This document shows, piece after piece, positions 23,040 through 34,999 of a DNA stretch of 64,000 nucleotides (positions are counted from its first letter, which is position 1; each line of letters starts with the position of its first letter). Both the position numbers and the translations under genes were made by a program. The notes beneath the pieces were generated by a model. The model made no database searches, was not told where the DNA came from, and saw only the letters and a program-made list of their open reading frames with translations. The DNA comes from Asterella californica. Taxonomy: Eukaryota; Streptophyta; Marchantiopsida; Marchantiales; Aytoniaceae. Where the stretch lies: assembly GCA_036924285.1 (NCBI GenBank), contig JAYKYS010000001.1, forward strand, positions 43,461,501 to 43,525,500, given 5' to 3'.

Positions 23040-23702
23040 CCTAAAAACTTTTCTCTTCTTTTTTTTTATATAGAACAATTTATGATATAACAATAAGTTG
23101 TTATTCTCCATGTAAATAACAAGATTTGCTATTTTTACTCTTCATGTCGATGGTCCACCATAAATAACAACATGTTGCTATTTAACCTACACCACCGAAG
23201 ATCTGTTGTGAGCTGGCAGTCCGTTAATAACAACTTGATGTTATTCGTCATTTGTCACTCGGGTGATCTCTTTAAATATCAACTAGTTGTCACATGAAGC
23301 GGCGGTCTCCCGTCCATGATCCTACTTGTATGAGAACAAGTTGTTCTTTATCATCCAGAAGCTGACTGTCCGCTGGAATGTCATGTTCACCAAAAGTCCT
23401 CTCAGCGGCAGTCCTTGATAAACAACAACTTGTTATGAATTGTTATGCTCTGCCGGTGGTGATATCTAAATATCAACTCATTGTTATTTACTATGCTTCA
23501 CCAGCGGTCTGTCGATCCACCATCAGCTTAAAAATCTGTAAAAATTTTTATCTTTATCTATTTTTAATGATTTAAACATCAGTTTTGATATCCCGGATGA
23601 GATCTATCTTACGCTGCTGTCAAAACTTTGTTAGCAGCAAGTTTAGGAAAATATTTTTCCCAAGACCTTTGTTTCATGGTATAGTTGGTCCACGACGCAA
23701 CA
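23040..23702 (-). mobile_element. Gypsy 3' LTR, minus orientation
   Basis: On the minus strand the polyprotein is followed by the purine-rich TAGAGGGGTGGA and then TGTTGCGTCGTGG at 23702, a good polypurine tract and LTR start. It is the inverted counterpart of the LTR at 19516. At least eight palindromes of the type ATAACAA.TTGTTAT lie between 23085 and 23480. The distal end is unclear near 23040. Confidence 0.65.
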
Positions 23703-25443
23703 TCCACCCCTCTAAACTTTACTTCCTCTAGTATGTACCAGAGATACCAACCAAAGAGTGATCGGCTCTTCACGCAACCTTATCTTCTCTTATATCCTCG
23801 AGCTCAACATCTTCCTCGTCATCTCATACTCAAACTCTGTTGCGATGTCGTTTGTATCCAACCCTTCATCTCTATGTTTGAAAAATCTTAATCCGCTTGT
23901 CTGCCACATGTACTTTTAACTTTAAGCCCTGTAACTCCCTTAATGCGTATGTGGCATTATCGTAAACCTTCTCTATCACATACGGACCAAACCAATACTT
24001 TGAGAACTTTTGAACTGTACTGTGTTGATTGTCGTAGACAAGAATCCAATCCCTTTCAGTTTTCTCTCGGCCTCAATCGATATCGTTGATCGAGTCAAAC
24101 CTTGTTTTTAGAATGTGTCTCCCGTAGTCTCTCGTGTGCAATCTCTACATCCTTGGATCGTTATTCGAGTTGTCTAATGCGAACAGCAAGAAGCTTTTCC
24201 CTTCATAACTTATCCTTCCACGACAATACGTTCCATGTTTCTTGATTGACATAACGGAATTTTGTCTTGTCATGAGCTCCAACGGCATGTAACTTATCAC
24301 GGAACTATGCGTAGTACGATCTGTCCAAAGTGCGAATAACAGTAGTCGAGATCACTCTTTCACTCTCACGTTACAAGTCTTAACTAACACCTTAACGATA
24401 GGTGGATGATCTCGCTTACTCTTTGTGTTTCTTTCAAGATTGTAGGTAGTTATCAACGACAACTTCATCCCGCATTTCTCGAAGGATGCACGAGCTTCAT
24501 GCGCATCACGATCTACCGTTATCTTTCCTACGCATCCATAGCAGCAAATAATCTCCTCCAATAGAAATCGACATACTCTCTCTGTAGTCTTAGTTCGTAG
24601 GTCCTTTCAACCTAGTTTGAAAAATCCTCGCGTGCGAGTACCAGATATCTCATTTACCACAACTCTACTGACATAATCACCAAGTCTACAACCCACTTGA
24701 AGTGGATTGCCAAAGGATATGTAAGATGCCACCCGTCTCGATATCAGATGTTTGAATACATCTTACATGTTACACACGACTCCACAAACAAAACATCTTT
24801 GTAGATAATTTTTCACCAGTACCGCTCCTTCAGCTTGGCAAAGATGACCCAAATCCCTCTATGTCTGATCCACAAGCTTGCATGAAACTCCTTCAACAGC
24901 TTTTGTTGATCCTCCTTGTTGTAAATTACTCGCAACGACATTCAATTCTTCTGCTTCAGTTGTTTCCAAAGAAGTCAATCTTCTAGATGAAATCAGTACG
25001 CCTTCCTACGATCCTCTCGAGACTACTCATCACTCTAACAAGTTTGTTTGGTCAGTATATTGAGATACCTCTCAGTATCTAGCGAATTTTCTTCGTAGAA
25101 TCTATCAACGAAAAGTTCATTCACCCTTCTTGTGTGCACTATAATACAAAACTCGGCACACATCATTTGTTGCATCTATCATCTCTTTTTCCTCATCGTA
25201 CCTCGTTCGCGAAAGCATGTCAACCACCTAATTATATTTCCCCGCAATGTGTTTGAACTCCAGACTGAGCGATTTGATATACGCAATCTAGCTCACCATC
25301 GCTCTGTCCGAGGTTGTGCAGTTCATCCCCAGCAATGGCAAAAAGTCAGTTTTAATCACCATAGACCAATGAGGTACTCATTTTCTGCCTTCATGGCTGA
25401 AACAACTCCTCACAACTCGCTCTTGACTTGCAGATAAGCATTG

Positions 25444-26848
25444 TCGTGTCGTGTCGTAGACCAGCTTGTATGGGAAACTAAAGTTTAGGAGGATTTCTAT
25501 GCAACTTACTTGAAATGCAGACATTATGTAGAGCTCGTTGTGTAGATAAAAATTTGTTCTTGGATTGTAGAGAATCGAGCTACAAGGAAAGAGTTACGCG
25601 TGATTGAAGATTTAAGGTTACAGTCTCAAATGTGCTAATGTGACACTGAGAAATGATGACATGGCACTGAGAAGGACAATGTGGTAAATCTACAACATGT
25701 CGAGATGCTGATGTGGATTTTGGATGACATGACGAGTTTGGATTGATTATGACATGGACAAAGTCGGTGCTGACTGTATGTTAGGACAAGATTGGCAAGT
25801 TGCATGCCAGACATGTGACAGACCGTATGTCTGACAGATGACATGACAGCTGTTACAATGGGGAGCTTCGAGTATATAAGAGAACATGCGAAGGTCATTT
25901 AGTGAAAAGTTTTTGAATTGACGCCATGAGGTTGTCAAATTCTTGTCACAATATTTTTAGTTTTGGATCGAATTGGGTCAAGATCATACATCGTCAACCA
26001 AAATGGGTTCTTGCTTAAGGTCGAGGAAGTGCGCGAGGGCTCGTACACTTTCCTAGCTTGGAGGTCAAAAGTGCACGAGTACTCGCATAGTTTAGTCATC
26101 GGAGCAAGTTTTATCTTGGAAAATCAGAAGCTCGGGAGGGCTCGCACACTTCAATGAAGATGAAAAGGTTTGGAAAACAAAAAGCTCTCGTGGGTTCACG
26201 TACTTTTACTTTTGAAAGTGGATCGAGGTACTCATGAGACTACAATTTTGTCTGTAGTGATCAGTTTGGATCATTGTTGGTATTGTTGGATAGTTTTTTT
26301 GTGACTTTTCAACAAGACCAAAATCATTGGATTTGGAGCCGTATTGAAGGAGCTATGACCGTTTGAAGTTTCGGGGGAAACTTTAGCAGTTGGGAACAAA
26401 AGTGCGAGATGCCTCGTGCACTTTCCTTTCAGAAGGAGGTTTTCTACTTGAGAGAGTTGTAACTTTTTGTGTGGAGATTGGTTTGGAGCGTGTAAGATAC
26501 CGTGGGAAAGCATTTTCTGAGTGTTTTCTGTTGGAGTTGACTGATTCAGGGTTCAGGAAAAAAGTGGAGAACTTTTTTGACGAGAAAAGTCAAATATTTT
26601 GGGTGGTCATAACTTTTGCTAGAGAAGTCTATTAAGGTGATTTGAGGATATCGTTGGATAGATAATTTTGGGAGCTCCACATATGGATTGAGAAATTAGA
26701 GGGTTGAAGTACTTGTGAGGATTCCACATACTTTTAATATTTGTCTTGTAAACCTTTGTACATATAAATGTGTAATAAATTGAGTTAGAGATCAAGATTG
26801 GTTACTTTACTTCTCTCTACTTGTGTGTTGTTTTGTCTTTCTTACAGC
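25444..26848. mobile_element. Solo-LTR-like insertion inside the Gypsy RNase H
   Basis: Gypsy coding sequence stops near 26870 (KVLSAHQ) and resumes at 25437 (LQVKSEL), so about 1.4 kb is inserted. The insert begins TGTCGTGTCGTAGACCAGC, has an AATAAA-type signal near 26772 and ends in TTTCTTACA near 26846, giving TG...CA ends. It has no long coding frame. An exact 5-bp target duplication was not found, though AGATA occurs on both sides. The start also occurs at 14913. Confidence 0.65.
26027..26424. repeat. Recurrent GTGC-CGAG/CTCG-GCAC palindromes within the solo LTR
   Basis: Related imperfect palindromes lie at 26027-26051, 26071-26087, 26130-26151, 26184-26207 and 26401-26424. The type is AAGTGC.CGAG..CTCG..CACTTT. 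Some could pair intramolecularly. They may be cis-regulatory sites of the LTR. Confidence 0.5.
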
Positions 26849-28399
26849 ACCACACCTTCTACCGTCAGATATCCTATGTGTTCTCAGATATAGCTTTCAC
26901 GTGCAACATTACGATAGTGTGTTGATGTGCGCTTAAGACCTTGACTCCAAACGATACAGAAAATCTGTCACCTCCTCCATCATCTTGTCCCATGGTCCAT
27001 CCGATCGCAATAGTATTGGTATCTGCTGGAAGGACTACTGACCTACCACACTTGTAATCCATCCTCTCTAGCATTGAAGGAGTCGTTAACAACGTCTTTA
27101 ACATTTGCATGACTCTGATGTGCTCCTCATCTCACCAAATCTTGTAACCTTTCTTGAATAAATCATATAACGGATCCGACACATGTGCGTAGTGGAGAAT
27201 CCATATATGATAAAACACGCATGCTCACAGTAACCTTCGTAGTTATGTTAAGGAGTTGCAGACTTTCTTCATCCTCCCAGTCGCATCAACCTTGCTCGGA
27301 TCTGGTTTCTTCTTGAATGATCCACAAAGATGTCCTACGATAACGACCTCCTTAACTCTGAATGTCGACTTTGCACCTGACAATGTAAAATGAACTTCCT
27401 CCAGCCGAGATAAGATCTTCTCATAGTAACGTATATGATCGACGATGTACTTTCAACACCCACTTTGATTTAACGCTTCATTTATTCAGCATCTACTCAT
27501 TTACTCGTATACTTTACTTTGCTTTGTTTACTTCGCACCCCCTCTTTTTCATCCTCTCGGCACCCCTTGATTAAAATATCATCCAAAAATGACATCGTCT
27601 TCTTGCGAATGAAGTCCTTTAGACTTTATTCATCCTTTTCATCATATGTGCAACTAAGTTGGTAGCTCCTTGAGACAGTGTGCACATCCAAACCAACCCC
27701 AACGGCGTTCTCATCGTCGTGTTTTTACTCTCTTTAGCTAGTTGAAATTAATCGTATTCGGAGTAAAGATCCTCCATCGAGTAAATTGCTCATCCTGCGA
27801 ATGCCTCAACAAACTCGTCTACAATCAGTCCCACCCTTGCATTCCTTATCGTCATTGCATTCACTGGTTGCATATCTTAGATGAAACGTAGTGATCCATT
27901 CTTTTTCGACACTGTAAATCATCGACTAGAGTATTGTATGAACGGCGGTTCCAAAATCTTCATTTGTATTTTCTCTTTAAGCAATTTCACCAATTTAGGC
28001 AAGTGAGTCTTTGGTACTAGAATTGATCTCATATTCCATGGCACATGTAGTACTATGAAGATAACCATCGGAGTCACTACATATGGATCCACACATCCTA
28101 TCTCATCCTATTTGAAGGCAGATGCTTTCCCATGTTATGAAAGCATATCATTAAAGCATATTATCTCTTATGGTCGAAGAGACCCATCCGATCCAATTCT
28201 CAACTCCTCGAGAGTTACCTCCGTGAACTTGTGTCCAATCCTCGTAAGATCTCGCAAGCTCTTTTGCTTCAAAGCTCATTCCATCTGCTGATTAGTGTCG
28301 TCTGGTAGAGGTCTCGCAACTGGTTTCACCTTCTTGTCCACTTTGTCTCTATTCAAACTTTTCTGCAACTTGCAAATTTGCTCTGATTTTATTTCATAT

Positions 28400-31100
28400 A
28401 ATTTGCAAGTTATTTTTCATTATGGTTATTTTTATTTAAGATATTAAAGCTAGAATCTTTGGTTAATATTCTTTGTCCTCCTGAGAGTATTCAGCCAAGA
28501 AGTACTAGACGTTTCTGCAAAAACATCCAAACTGTTCGTAAGAAAATAACGCTGGTGTTATTTATTTATTTATTTATCAGATTCTGCTATGAGTTTCAGG
28601 CATAAAAAGATTAAATAATTTACATTAAAAATACAAAATAATGTTAATCCACAAATACGACCGTAACCGATCCATGGCTCTATATAAAACTATCTTTTGA
28701 TAAACTACGGATTTTCTCTTTCCTACCATTAGAAAATCTTCTTCCTTAGTTTTGAGACGCGCTATTAGATAATATCACAGATTGATTCTTTTTTCTCCAA
28801 AAAGTATGTACTTTATTAAATGAGTGTGAGCAAAGTGGCAGTGGAAGGTTTCAAATCTACCTTCAGTTTCAAACTATACAATACATTATCTGAACTGTTA
28901 CACCTATTATGTTGGTGTCTAAAAAGAATCTCCTCCACATTATTCTTAGCTTCAGCATTCCGCAAAGTCATATGAGTGACTCCTGAATGATAGACAAAAT
29001 CATGTCATGTTATAGATTCATTAAACATGATATCTGATAAAAAAGAAACAAGTTCTTTCTTTTTAATGAAGAAAAGCGCTTGTGTTTTAATGGTCAACTC
29101 ACTAGCCTTTGTTTGCTTTAACTGCTACAAAGAAACTACAGTAAGCGAAACGAAACCTCTATGATAGTGCTTTAAGCATAGTCCTTCCTTAAGCATCAAC
29201 GCTTGCTTCCAAGTGTGTGGAACCTACTTGCTGGTTTTCGTTACCTTACTGCTAACCTAAATTGCGTATCATTTTTACTTTTGTTTAATGTACGATGTAT
29301 TTCCTATATATACTGAGACTGTGCGTTATACATTAAGAAGTACAGAGAGTGCATGGGTGAAAGGAGAAAGAAGGTATTAATGCACACCAAGATTTAAATT
29401 ACAGTTGTAGATTGTACACTAAAGATGGATCACCATGAAATGAACATGAACAGAACAACACTGAAATGATCTGAACAGAAGAAGAGTGACCATAACTTTT
29501 GATTGCAACTAAGGGAAGGAACTTACCTTCTCTTAGTGTTAGTTCTCACCTGCTGTTTTGTTGTTATGCGTTAGTATAGTTATAAGTAGATTATGAAAAT
29601 CGAAAATGAAAGAAAAATATTTTGTTGTATAATGTATTTGTTGTATTATCAGGTAGTTAAGAAAAGAGAAGAACGAACTCGGAGAGTAACCATTTGATGT
29701 AATTCATTGTGAAATCCAAAAAGAAAAAAATGAGTTTAAATCCGAATAGTCATTAACGCATACCTCCGCAATTCCATTGCAAGCGTAACTCCTTGTTCAT
29801 TAGGCAATAGTCTTTCTCGTTAACCACTAATGAAATGATCAAAACGTGAACAAGAGTATGTGAGAGAGTTGAGCAGGAGCATAATGGGTACAGGAGATGT
29901 ATATATGATATGTCGTACAATCTAATTTGAAAGCGAGTCGGAACAACATTGTGGTAACAGTTTGCTTTTGGAGAGCAAAGTCTAGGTTTAGAATCTTGGA
30001 ATTCAATAGTTTCCTCGCACTCTTTGTGTGTGACCTTCTTAGGGTCCTTGGTCTCCTATGTGCGGCTGCATAACACTGTCTCAAATCTCGAGTACGAGTA
30101 CGGAAGCATGAAAGAAGATATTCTTTTTTCTCTCATAGTGTTCTTTCACTCTGGAGAAAAGATTCTGTTCTGCACCAAGAAACTTTGGAAATTTTATTTT
30201 TAACATTTCTCTGTAAATACGCAGTAGTTTGCTTTGAGATGAATCATAACTAGTGAATAGCTTTAATTTTATTTCTTATTTCACAGATTCTAAATTGAGA
30301 TCAACAAAACTATTTTTTTGCACAACGGTTAAATTTCTCAGTTCTCTGATGGCAAAATAAGGTCTTTTGGGTTACCAAGAGCACTTGTACTCATACTCTG
30401 GATTTAGGGTTCTTGCCACTCCTTGGTCCCTTCCATATTGATTGATTTAGGATTTATGACTTAGTTTTCTGAAGCTCTCGGGTACCGTAGTGCCAACCTT
30501 TATCATGCAAGTCTTAAAAAAGTGATTTTTTTGACCGTATCGCGCATGATATTTTTCCGATTTACAGTTTGACCAACTCTTTAAGACGTCACATCCGAGA
30601 CATGTCTTTAATATGGTATAGTGAAATAGTTCTTTTCTGGAAGCAATACCAGATTCCACTTGAGAAACAGATTCTCGTGAGGACAAGGAATATCTTGCAG
30701 TCATATTGTCATGACTAAAAACATTCGATCCCAGTCCTATACGTGGATGGCTTCAGCGAAAGGTCTTTTACGAACGTTTACACAACTCAGAAAATTTTCA
30801 TGAACAATTAGCTTACAACTAGTTTTCAAAAAAATTAGTGAAAAATATATTAGATAATATGAAATAAAACGTAGACTTATGAGAAAAATACAAGACTGAT
30901 GCTCGAATGAAAATATGTTTTAGAGACGAAGAGATAAATTTATCTAAATTTATATTATTAAATGGAAATTACTAGAATTAAAAATCTATAACTGAGATTA
31001 GTTCACTTGATAACACATGGCCGTTGTAGTCACAAAATCCATAAGTAACTAGACCTTTTCCTTACTAAAAACACCTCTAATATAACGAGTAGAATCAATA
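28400..31100. other. AT-rich intergenic stretch
   Basis: No supported gene. It holds the second copy of the diverged repeat (29558-29822). Minus-strand frames at 29839-30084 (81 codons) and 30447-30704 (85 codons) have no recognised domain. Confidence 0.4.
29558..29822. repeat. Diverged dispersed repeat, copy 2
   Basis: It is homologous by eye to 9005-9255 in the same orientation. Copy 2 contains TATAGTTATAAGTAGATTA, TATTATCAGGTAGTTAAGAA, GAGAAGAACGAACTCGGAGA and CCTCCGCAATTCCATTGCAA in the same order as copy 1. Identity is modest, so the pair is old. Confidence 0.5.
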
Positions 31101-31112
31101 TCAATTTAAGAG

Positions 31113-31230
31113 TTTTAATTTATAACCTAACCCTTCCAAAAGAAAAAGTCAAAATATAAATTAAAAATATATAAATTAAAAAGATGAATATTTCTTTCTT
31201 CCTAACTTGGAAGAGGGTGGATAATATGCA
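31113..31230. repeat. Two-hairpin family copy
   Basis: Hairpin 1: TTTTAATTTATAACC...ATATAAATTAAAA. Hairpin 2: GAATATTTCTTTCTTCC-AACTT-GGAAGAGGGTGGATAATAT. Same order as at 40023. Confidence 0.6.
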
Positions 31231-31718
31231 TGCTTCTCATAATGCATCGGCCCACAGTTGTAGATCCAAGTGCCCCTAGGTTTGCGCACCAGTTCCAACC
31301 TAGATTTTTCTCCCTTACTATTAACTTTCCGGCAGTTTTTGATAATTTACGGTATTTGGCCTTAACTCGAGTATTTTCCATCTTTTCTGACATTTTGAGC
31401 CGAAAACTAACACCTATTCTATTCGTGTTGCATTTTCGCCTCTTCTATCTTCAGATAAGAGATAAGACAATGCGTTGATTCATTTTTATTTTTTATCAAA
31501 GTTTCAGATTTGTATGAGTCTATTATTCTATGAGCTATTTCAAAACTCCCTATAACTTTTTATTTAAATCATAATAATAATTAGAAAATAATTACTTAAG
31601 TGTAGAATTTGACATTGTATATAACACATATAAATACTTTTTTAACACCAAGCAAACACAACTTAAAGTTGTCGAGTATGTACTATATATTTTCGATAAC
31701 AAGGCCAAGCCCTTTATC

Positions 31719-31959
31719 GTGTCAGTTTCAGTTCATAATTTAGCTTTTGCACTCTATGCTTGTCCTCGTCCTTCCATGTTGCTGGAACTCCAGGTTGAAT
31801 GCATATTCTTCTTCAGAAAGTTGCCGGAACCACTTACAAGAAATGCCGGGGCTGTTGCGTACCTTTCCGGCAGGGGTGAAGTCCAAGCGTGGCCCGGATG
31901 CACTTCGACGCCTGATGTCTGAAAAACCATGTGGGTCGAAAACCAAAGGAATTTTCTAA
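31719..31959. other. GC-rich island with overlapping short frames
   Basis: This short stretch is clearly richer in G and C than its surroundings and is open on both strands for 67-70 codons. No domain is recognisable. It could be an exon of an unrecognised or non-coding transcript, or a transposon fragment. Confidence 0.2.
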
Positions 31960-32397
31960 GAATGCTTTAAAAATAACAAATATAGGAAAAGAAAAGAAAA
32001 GAAAATGCTTTTAAAGAAACAAACATATAATCCTATAGAGATCACTTAAGTAGATAATCTACTACTGTGATCCCCTTTGAGTCTTGAGCATGTATTTATT
32101 TACTCATGCGTGCAATTTGTGAGCCCCGATTGCAGCATACATTTCATTGTTAACGGTTCCTTCATTTCCGCGCATCATGTGAGAGAATGAAACGAAATGC
32201 AGAGTTTCACTTTTAGGTTTGCTCATGTTGCCAGCATGTAATGGAAATTTGGATGTTGAACGGTCGAGTGAAAAGTGAAATCTGCAGTGGAAACAAGAAA
32301 GATAAATGGAGCAGCGTATACATTTGAAGACACCCACATTGCATACATGCTATCTACAAGCATCCATCCGGATCTGTTTAGGCAGTATGTAAAGGAT

Positions 32398-33003
32398 TTT
32401 GGAATATAAAGTCTTTCATCCTTCATATTTTGGAGTTGTTTATGTAAAATAGATCATCTTCTTTAGTGGATTATAAGTCAAGAAATTTGATAAACAATTA
32501 TCTTCATATCTTAATTTAATAAACTATGATCTTTAAACAATATTTTAAAAATATAGTCAACTGTTATTCAACTGTTAGATGTCTCCGTAAAATAGTTGAG
32601 ATTTTATATCCTTTACGCTGCGAAATCCATGATCGCAATCGTGACTTCTCATTCCTCAACGTTGCATTCCCATTGGTTTTACCTCGAGGAGTGGTTTAAG
32701 ACCAAAAAATGACTCCTTCCCATAGTTCCTGCTGTATTTATAAAATTTTGGAAATATAAAGTCTCTCCTCGTTCATATTTTGGAGTGTCTTTATGTATGA
32801 TAGTTCATCCTCGACAATAGATTATCATGCAAGATATTTGATAAACCCTGATCTTTATATTTATTGATAAATTACAAATTTAAAAATAAATATAATTCAA
32901 CCATTAGATTTCCTTGCAAAATAGTCTCACACTTCTCATTCCTACACATTCCACTCCTATCGGTTTTCCCCCAGTAGTGATTTAGTACGGAGAAACCACT
33001 CTT
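32398..33003. repeat. Diverged tandem duplication (two units of about 255-320 bp)
   Basis: Unit 1 (32398-32720) and unit 2 (32749-33003) share TTGGAA(A)TATAAAGTCT, TTCATATTTTGGAGT, GATATTTGATAAAC-like, TTCAAC.(G/A)TTAGAT, CTTCTCATTCCT and ATTCC(C/A)...TCGGTTTT-like blocks in the same order. Neither unit has a long frame. Confidence 0.55.
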
Positions 33004-34500
33004 CTCGTGGCTTTCGTTGTACATAAACCTCTGGAAGGAGTGGTTTATGTTGATAACCATGAACCTTTCAGTAGTTTATGTAACATGAACTATTTAATTT
33101 TTTTTTAAAATATTAACGTAATAATTATCAATCAATGCAAGTTCATTTTCACCAATCCTAAACAGTGGTATATCAATTTCTGATACTAAATTGACTCGAA
33201 AGAATGGTGTCAGTCTTCTCAGCTGAACCGAGATTAAACAGTGGCATCTCAATTTCCAAACCTAAATCGAACCCAAACCAGGGCTTATCAGTTTTCCAGA
33301 CATAGACAAGGGCTTACTAGGAAAAGAGCGATGGTTTATAAAAACAAACCACAGAAATACAAAGGGAAAGACCGTAATGGTTTATGATGTACTACTGTAG
33401 TTAGTGAGAACGTCGTGATTGTGAACATGCCTACTTGGATCGTCATGCATCTCAACTTTAACATTTAACGTCCACAAGTGAGGATGTGAACATGTCTACT
33501 GAGATAACTACAGTCATGACTTCTTTATCGTAGGCACGTATGATCTCGTTACTCTGTGTAAGGTACGGAAGATTTTGGTCATTTCGATAACTTTAACAAT
33601 TTGTACGGAAGGCTAGCTCCGGCCAATGGTGTATGAAGGTTTAGACCATGTTCACGACTTCCGAAAACCCAATCACGTTGTGCACGGTTACGCAAGACGT
33701 TAACTCTATTCATATTATTTGCCCTTCTGTGAATGGAAATAATAACATATAGTTATTCTTTATTTCATCGATCGATCAGAATTCATGTACACCCCCACGA
33801 CATCAATTAATATGAGTAGAGTTCACTCTGAGTATGTTTAAAGCTACATCTCTTACTTTTTCTTATGTATTTGCATAGCTAACTCGGAAGAGAAGATGAT
33901 AAAACATAAAAACAGTTTATCGTTCTCTGCTTTAATTTCACATGTGCATTTTTCTTCTGACATTCACTTTATCTAGGTTCGTACCAAATGCAGTTTCGAA
34001 ACTATGGAAGCAGAACTCGCACCTGTGTAGCAAGGGTGGTAATAAGCGAGAGTTCCAGATTGTTCATAGTTTCAGTTTTGAGAATAAGATTGGAACATAG
34101 CCTACATGATCTCTCATGTTCAGCAAAGATTTGTGGTTGAATTCTTTTGAGTTCCATTTGCTGGATGGTAGCTCATCTTCACATCAGCAAGGACAGGGAT
34201 GAAAAGATTGCAGTTTGAATTTCCAAACTCGGTTTTCCCGTGAATGTACTCACTTAAGACTGAGTTGCAATATAAACTCACTCGTGACGCGATTTGTTCA
34301 CGTAGATTCCACGTTGGTTACTTACTGTCATGGAAGAGCGAAGACAATGCGGAGAGAAACTCTGTAACTAATCAAAACTGCGAAAACTGAACTTGGCTCG
34401 GAAATATTCTCTCAATAACGAAAATTCTGGAAAGTTTGTAGTATGATGAAGGGTAAGGAGTCACACTGTAGGTGTGTGTGATATAAAAACCTGAAGCTCA
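33004..34500. other. Intergenic sequence without a supported gene
   Basis: A small hairpin CATAAACC...GGTTTATG lies near 33023-33050. A diverged direct repeat of about 75 bp begins AAACAGTGG(T/C)AT at 33162 and 33236. Nothing else stands out. Confidence 0.35.
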
Positions 34501-34526
34501 CGCCTAATCCGTCTATATAAGCGTGA

Positions 34527-34900
34527 GAACTGTTAGGGCGTGTCAAAGTTAAAACGAAAGATTTTTTAACGAGAAGAAGAAAAATCGGCATAGTTTGTAC
34601 ACGGTGAGTTTTGTCTAGAGTAGTGTATCGCTCAAAGGGTATTTTTGAATCACTCTTAAGTTTTTATTTTTCATCTTTCGACTGTTTGACAATTCTGGTA
34701 AATTATCAAAGTTCTGAATTAACTTACGGTTGAAACTCACGTAAGATTTGGAGAAAACACGAGTTAGAGCCGACCGCGGCAGTTCTCTGTGGCTGCCTTC
34801 AGAATAACTGTAACACTTGCACACTGCAGACTATATTTCCCAAAGGTTATAACTTTGACACTCACTATTAGGGTGTTTTAAACCTAATAGCAAAGATTTG
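34527..34900. mobile_element. Candidate inverted-repeat element
   Basis: GGGCGTGTCAAAGTTAAAAC at 34534 is inverted relative to GTTATAACTTTGACACTCAC at 34847. Beyond it is a hairpin, TATTAGG...CCTAATA. A related end, GAACTTTGACACCCCTAAT, occurs near 46572. No target duplication was identified, so this is tentative. Confidence 0.35.
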
Positions 34901-34999
34901 CTTTTGGGATGAGTTATATTTCCGTAACTCAACACTAGAAGTAGGAAATAGTTTTGTACGTCCAACTTTGTCCGGAATCCATAACTCTGAGTTCTGGAA

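Larger units (their letters stand above)
23703..28330 (-). pseudogene. Ty3/Gypsy pol, Tcn1-like, broken
   Basis: The minus strand encodes a Gypsy pol in order. Near 28320 is KPVARPLPDDTNQQM. Reverse transcriptase at about 28010-27750 shows ILEPPFIQYSSR, FTVSKKNGSLRFI, QPVNAMTIRNA, GLIVDEFVEAFAG and AIYSMEDLYS. RNase H starts at 27110 and resumes at 25437 after an inserted LTR (LQVKSEL.GVVSAMKAENEYL). Integrase core at 24720-24350 has TTERVCRFLLEEIICCYGCV and TTYNLERNTKSKR. The integrase C-terminal region at 24300-23900 has AVRIRQLE, LRPRE and YWFGPYVIEKVYDNATYALR. The IVDEFVEAFAGR..YSM.DL..GYD type of RT is that of Tcn1-like chromoviruses. Many stops and frameshifts show it is dead. I saw no clear chromodomain. 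Confidence 0.85.
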
